Position numbers and translations under genes: made by a program. Shown here piece after piece: positions 14,645-15,524 of a DNA stretch of 15,524 bases. The stretch's first letter is position 1, and each line of letters begins with the position of its first letter. The notes below the pieces were generated by a model, which made no database searches, had not been told where the DNA came from, and was given only the letters and a program-made list of their open reading frames with translations. The stretch comes from Kangiellaceae bacterium (lineage in GTDB: Bacteria > Pseudomonadota > Gammaproteobacteria > Enterobacterales > Kangiellaceae), in assembly GCA_030148365.1 (NCBI GenBank), contig JASBTO010000087.1:1-15524 (forward strand), given 5' to 3'.

Positions 14645-14653
14645 AGTATAGCA
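14645..14653 (-). promoter_or_regulatory. Extended -10 promoter for the EEP-fold gene
   Basis: On the minus strand TATACT (14650-14645) is preceded by TGC (14653-14651), giving the extended -10 form TGnTATACT. No -35 match is evident, as is usual for extended -10 promoters. The predicted start is near 14638, about 33 bases before the GTG. A GGCCC/GGGCC stem (14627-14642) covers this point. Confidence 0.55.
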
Positions 14654-14803
14654 ACCGCGAAGGAAAAGTTTCCATGTTGTCTGAGGCTGGTATGGCTCCT
14701 ACCCGCCCCCCAAACTTCCGGATCCCGCCAGCCGGTTGGTCACTTTAAATTCCGGAAACCATCCCCATATAGCCGGTTACAGTCTTTTTCCAGGAAACTA
14801 ACC

Positions 14804-15190
14804 ATGAGCTCACCCAAACCCGATATGACCATGAACGCCGACGAACTGTTTCGCGACGAGATGTTTACCGACGCCAAGGTCGGCAGCATTCGCCGTCTGA
14901 CGCCCGTCACCAGTGCCGGCGAAATTGACGCCGGTCGTGACCCCATGTTCATGGGTTCGACCCAGGTGATGACACCGGGCGGCGCTCTGCCCATCAATTT
15001 CGAACTCAAGGTCAAGACCCTGGAAGAAGCCATCGCCGGATTCGGCGAGGCTGCTGACAAGGCCCTCGAGGAAACCATGGAAGAAATTCGCGAATACCAG
15101 CGCCAACAGGCTTCGTCTATCGTCGTACCCAAAGGCGGTGACGTGCCCGGCATGGGCAATCCAGGCGGCGGCAAGATACAGATGCCCTGA
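14804..15190 (+). CDS. Small acidic protein of unknown function
   Basis: I do not recognise the family of this 128-residue product. It has no signal peptide or membrane segment, so it should be cytoplasmic. The first 55 residues are polar and Met-rich. Residues about 63-70 (LPINFELK) read as a short strand. Residues 72-105 form a strongly acidic amphipathic helix (VKTLEEAIAGFGEAADKALEE and onward to REYQRQ). The tail is Gly/Pro-rich (about 112-124), with GMGNPGGGK. The ATG at 14804 has AGGA about 9 bases upstream. The frame is open back to 14606, but that part overlaps the divergent gene's promoter and reads as noncoding. Codon use matches its neighbours, and a strong hairpin follows 6 bases after the stop, both of which support a real gene. 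Confidence 0.72.
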   Translation: MSSPKPDMTMNADELFRDEMFTDAKVGSIRRLTPVTSAGEIDAGRDPMFMGSTQVMTPGGALPINFELKVKTLEEAIAGFGEAADKALEETMEEIREYQRQQASSIVVPKGGDVPGMGNPGGGKIQMP

Positions 15191-15196
15191 AGGCAT

Positions 15197-15232
15197 GGGA
15201 TCCGAGTCGCCGACATAACTGGCTCGGATCCC
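15197..15232 (+). terminator. Long hairpin after the small gene, terminator-like
   Basis: GGGATCCGAGTC (15197-15208) pairs with GGCTCGGATCCC (15221-15232) through 12 base pairs with one T-G wobble around a 12-base loop. The outer 10 pairs are perfect. It begins 6 bases after the stop at 15190, where a terminator would sit, but no T-run follows, so termination is likely rather than shown. Confidence 0.5.
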
Positions 15233-15524
15233 GTCTATCACCTGGAAGTGACTATTCTTTAAAGTTTTCCTTAATTTGTGGGCGACATAGGCACTCTGAC
15301 TAACCGCTAAAGTTCAAGCACTGAGTTGCTTCGAGCTCGCGTGACTTCAGCCTGAATTCTTTCGCCAGATTCTATTACATACATAGTTTATGGCGGGCCT
15401 TACTGATTTTGAATTGGCAACGGTGTAGTGCTTTGGAATTTTTTTGTCTCTGAAGTGAGTGTACGTATCTCTTCGCTTCCATAGCCCCCTCGCAACTATG
15501 AATGACTCTTATCCCCCCACAGTT
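15233..15524. other. Low-GC stretch without a supported gene
   Basis: By hand count bases 15241-15524 are about 44% GC, clearly below the genes to the left. It contains T-rich runs such as the T7 run near 15439-15445. The longest open frame I noticed is 49 codons on the minus strand, running in from the window edge and ending at 15375. It has no ribosome site or recognisable product. I see no tRNA, attachment site or transposase remnant. It may be the edge of a horizontally acquired segment or just a long noncoding gap. Confidence 0.5.

Noticed and set aside
15290..15420. Possible integron attC-like or tRNA-like structure in the low-GC segment
   Set aside because: I looked for paired core sites and a cloverleaf and found neither.
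15375..15524. Partial 49-codon minus-strand frame entering from the window edge
   Set aside because: It is too short to separate from chance at this base composition. The translation is not recognisable and no supporting signal is seen. It could still be the end of a gene outside the window.

Overview
The window looks like a stretch of chromosome from a gammaproteobacterium. It has high GC in the genes (about 60% by eye), SlyX-, DesK/DesR- and YafD-like proteins, sigma70-type promoters with TAGAAT or TATACT -10 boxes, and Shine-Dalgarno sites before many starts. The genus cannot be read from the sequence. I see no tRNA, rRNA, CRISPR array, insertion sequence or phage gene.

Layout. (1) 33-2107, minus strand: a two-gene cyanophycin breakdown operon. 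iadA (isoaspartyl dipeptidase) is followed by cphB (cyanophycinase) and an intrinsic terminator. CphB cuts the storage polymer to beta-Asp-Arg, and IadA splits that to Asp and Arg. No cyanophycin synthetase is in view. The IadA has Glu where the E. coli enzyme has its carboxylated, metal-bridging Lys. (2) 2108-2305: a divergent control region with two clear palindromic elements, one beside each transcription unit. (3) 2306-7605, plus strand: a tightly coupled five-gene operon. It encodes an ABC-2 exporter ATPase and permease, an exported amidohydrolase fused to a CIA30-like domain, a DesK-type membrane histidine kinase and a DesR/NarL-type response regulator. Four of the joins overlap or are within 5 bases. 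This is the best candidate for an incompletely described system: an exporter and periplasmic hydrolase under their own two-component control. (4) 7747-9399: a CHASE-GGDEF diguanylate cyclase with an intact active site and inhibitory site. (5) 9435-9659, minus strand: slyX, convergent with the cyclase. (6) 9795-10601: a GNAT-like acetyltransferase. (7) 10683-12209: a phospholipase D/cardiolipin synthase-like lipoprotein. (8) 12303-13526: an alpha/beta hydrolase-OsmC fusion with a GTG start. (9) 13532-14605, minus strand: a membrane-anchored endonuclease/exonuclease/phosphatase-fold protein, convergent with the fusion gene across 5 bases. (10) 14804-15190: a small conserved-looking protein of unknown function, followed by a long hairpin. 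(11) 15233-15524: about 44% GC with no gene I can support.

The first half is functionally organised (storage polymer use, signalled export and hydrolysis). The second half is a run of mostly single-gene units with envelope, redox and signalling roles.
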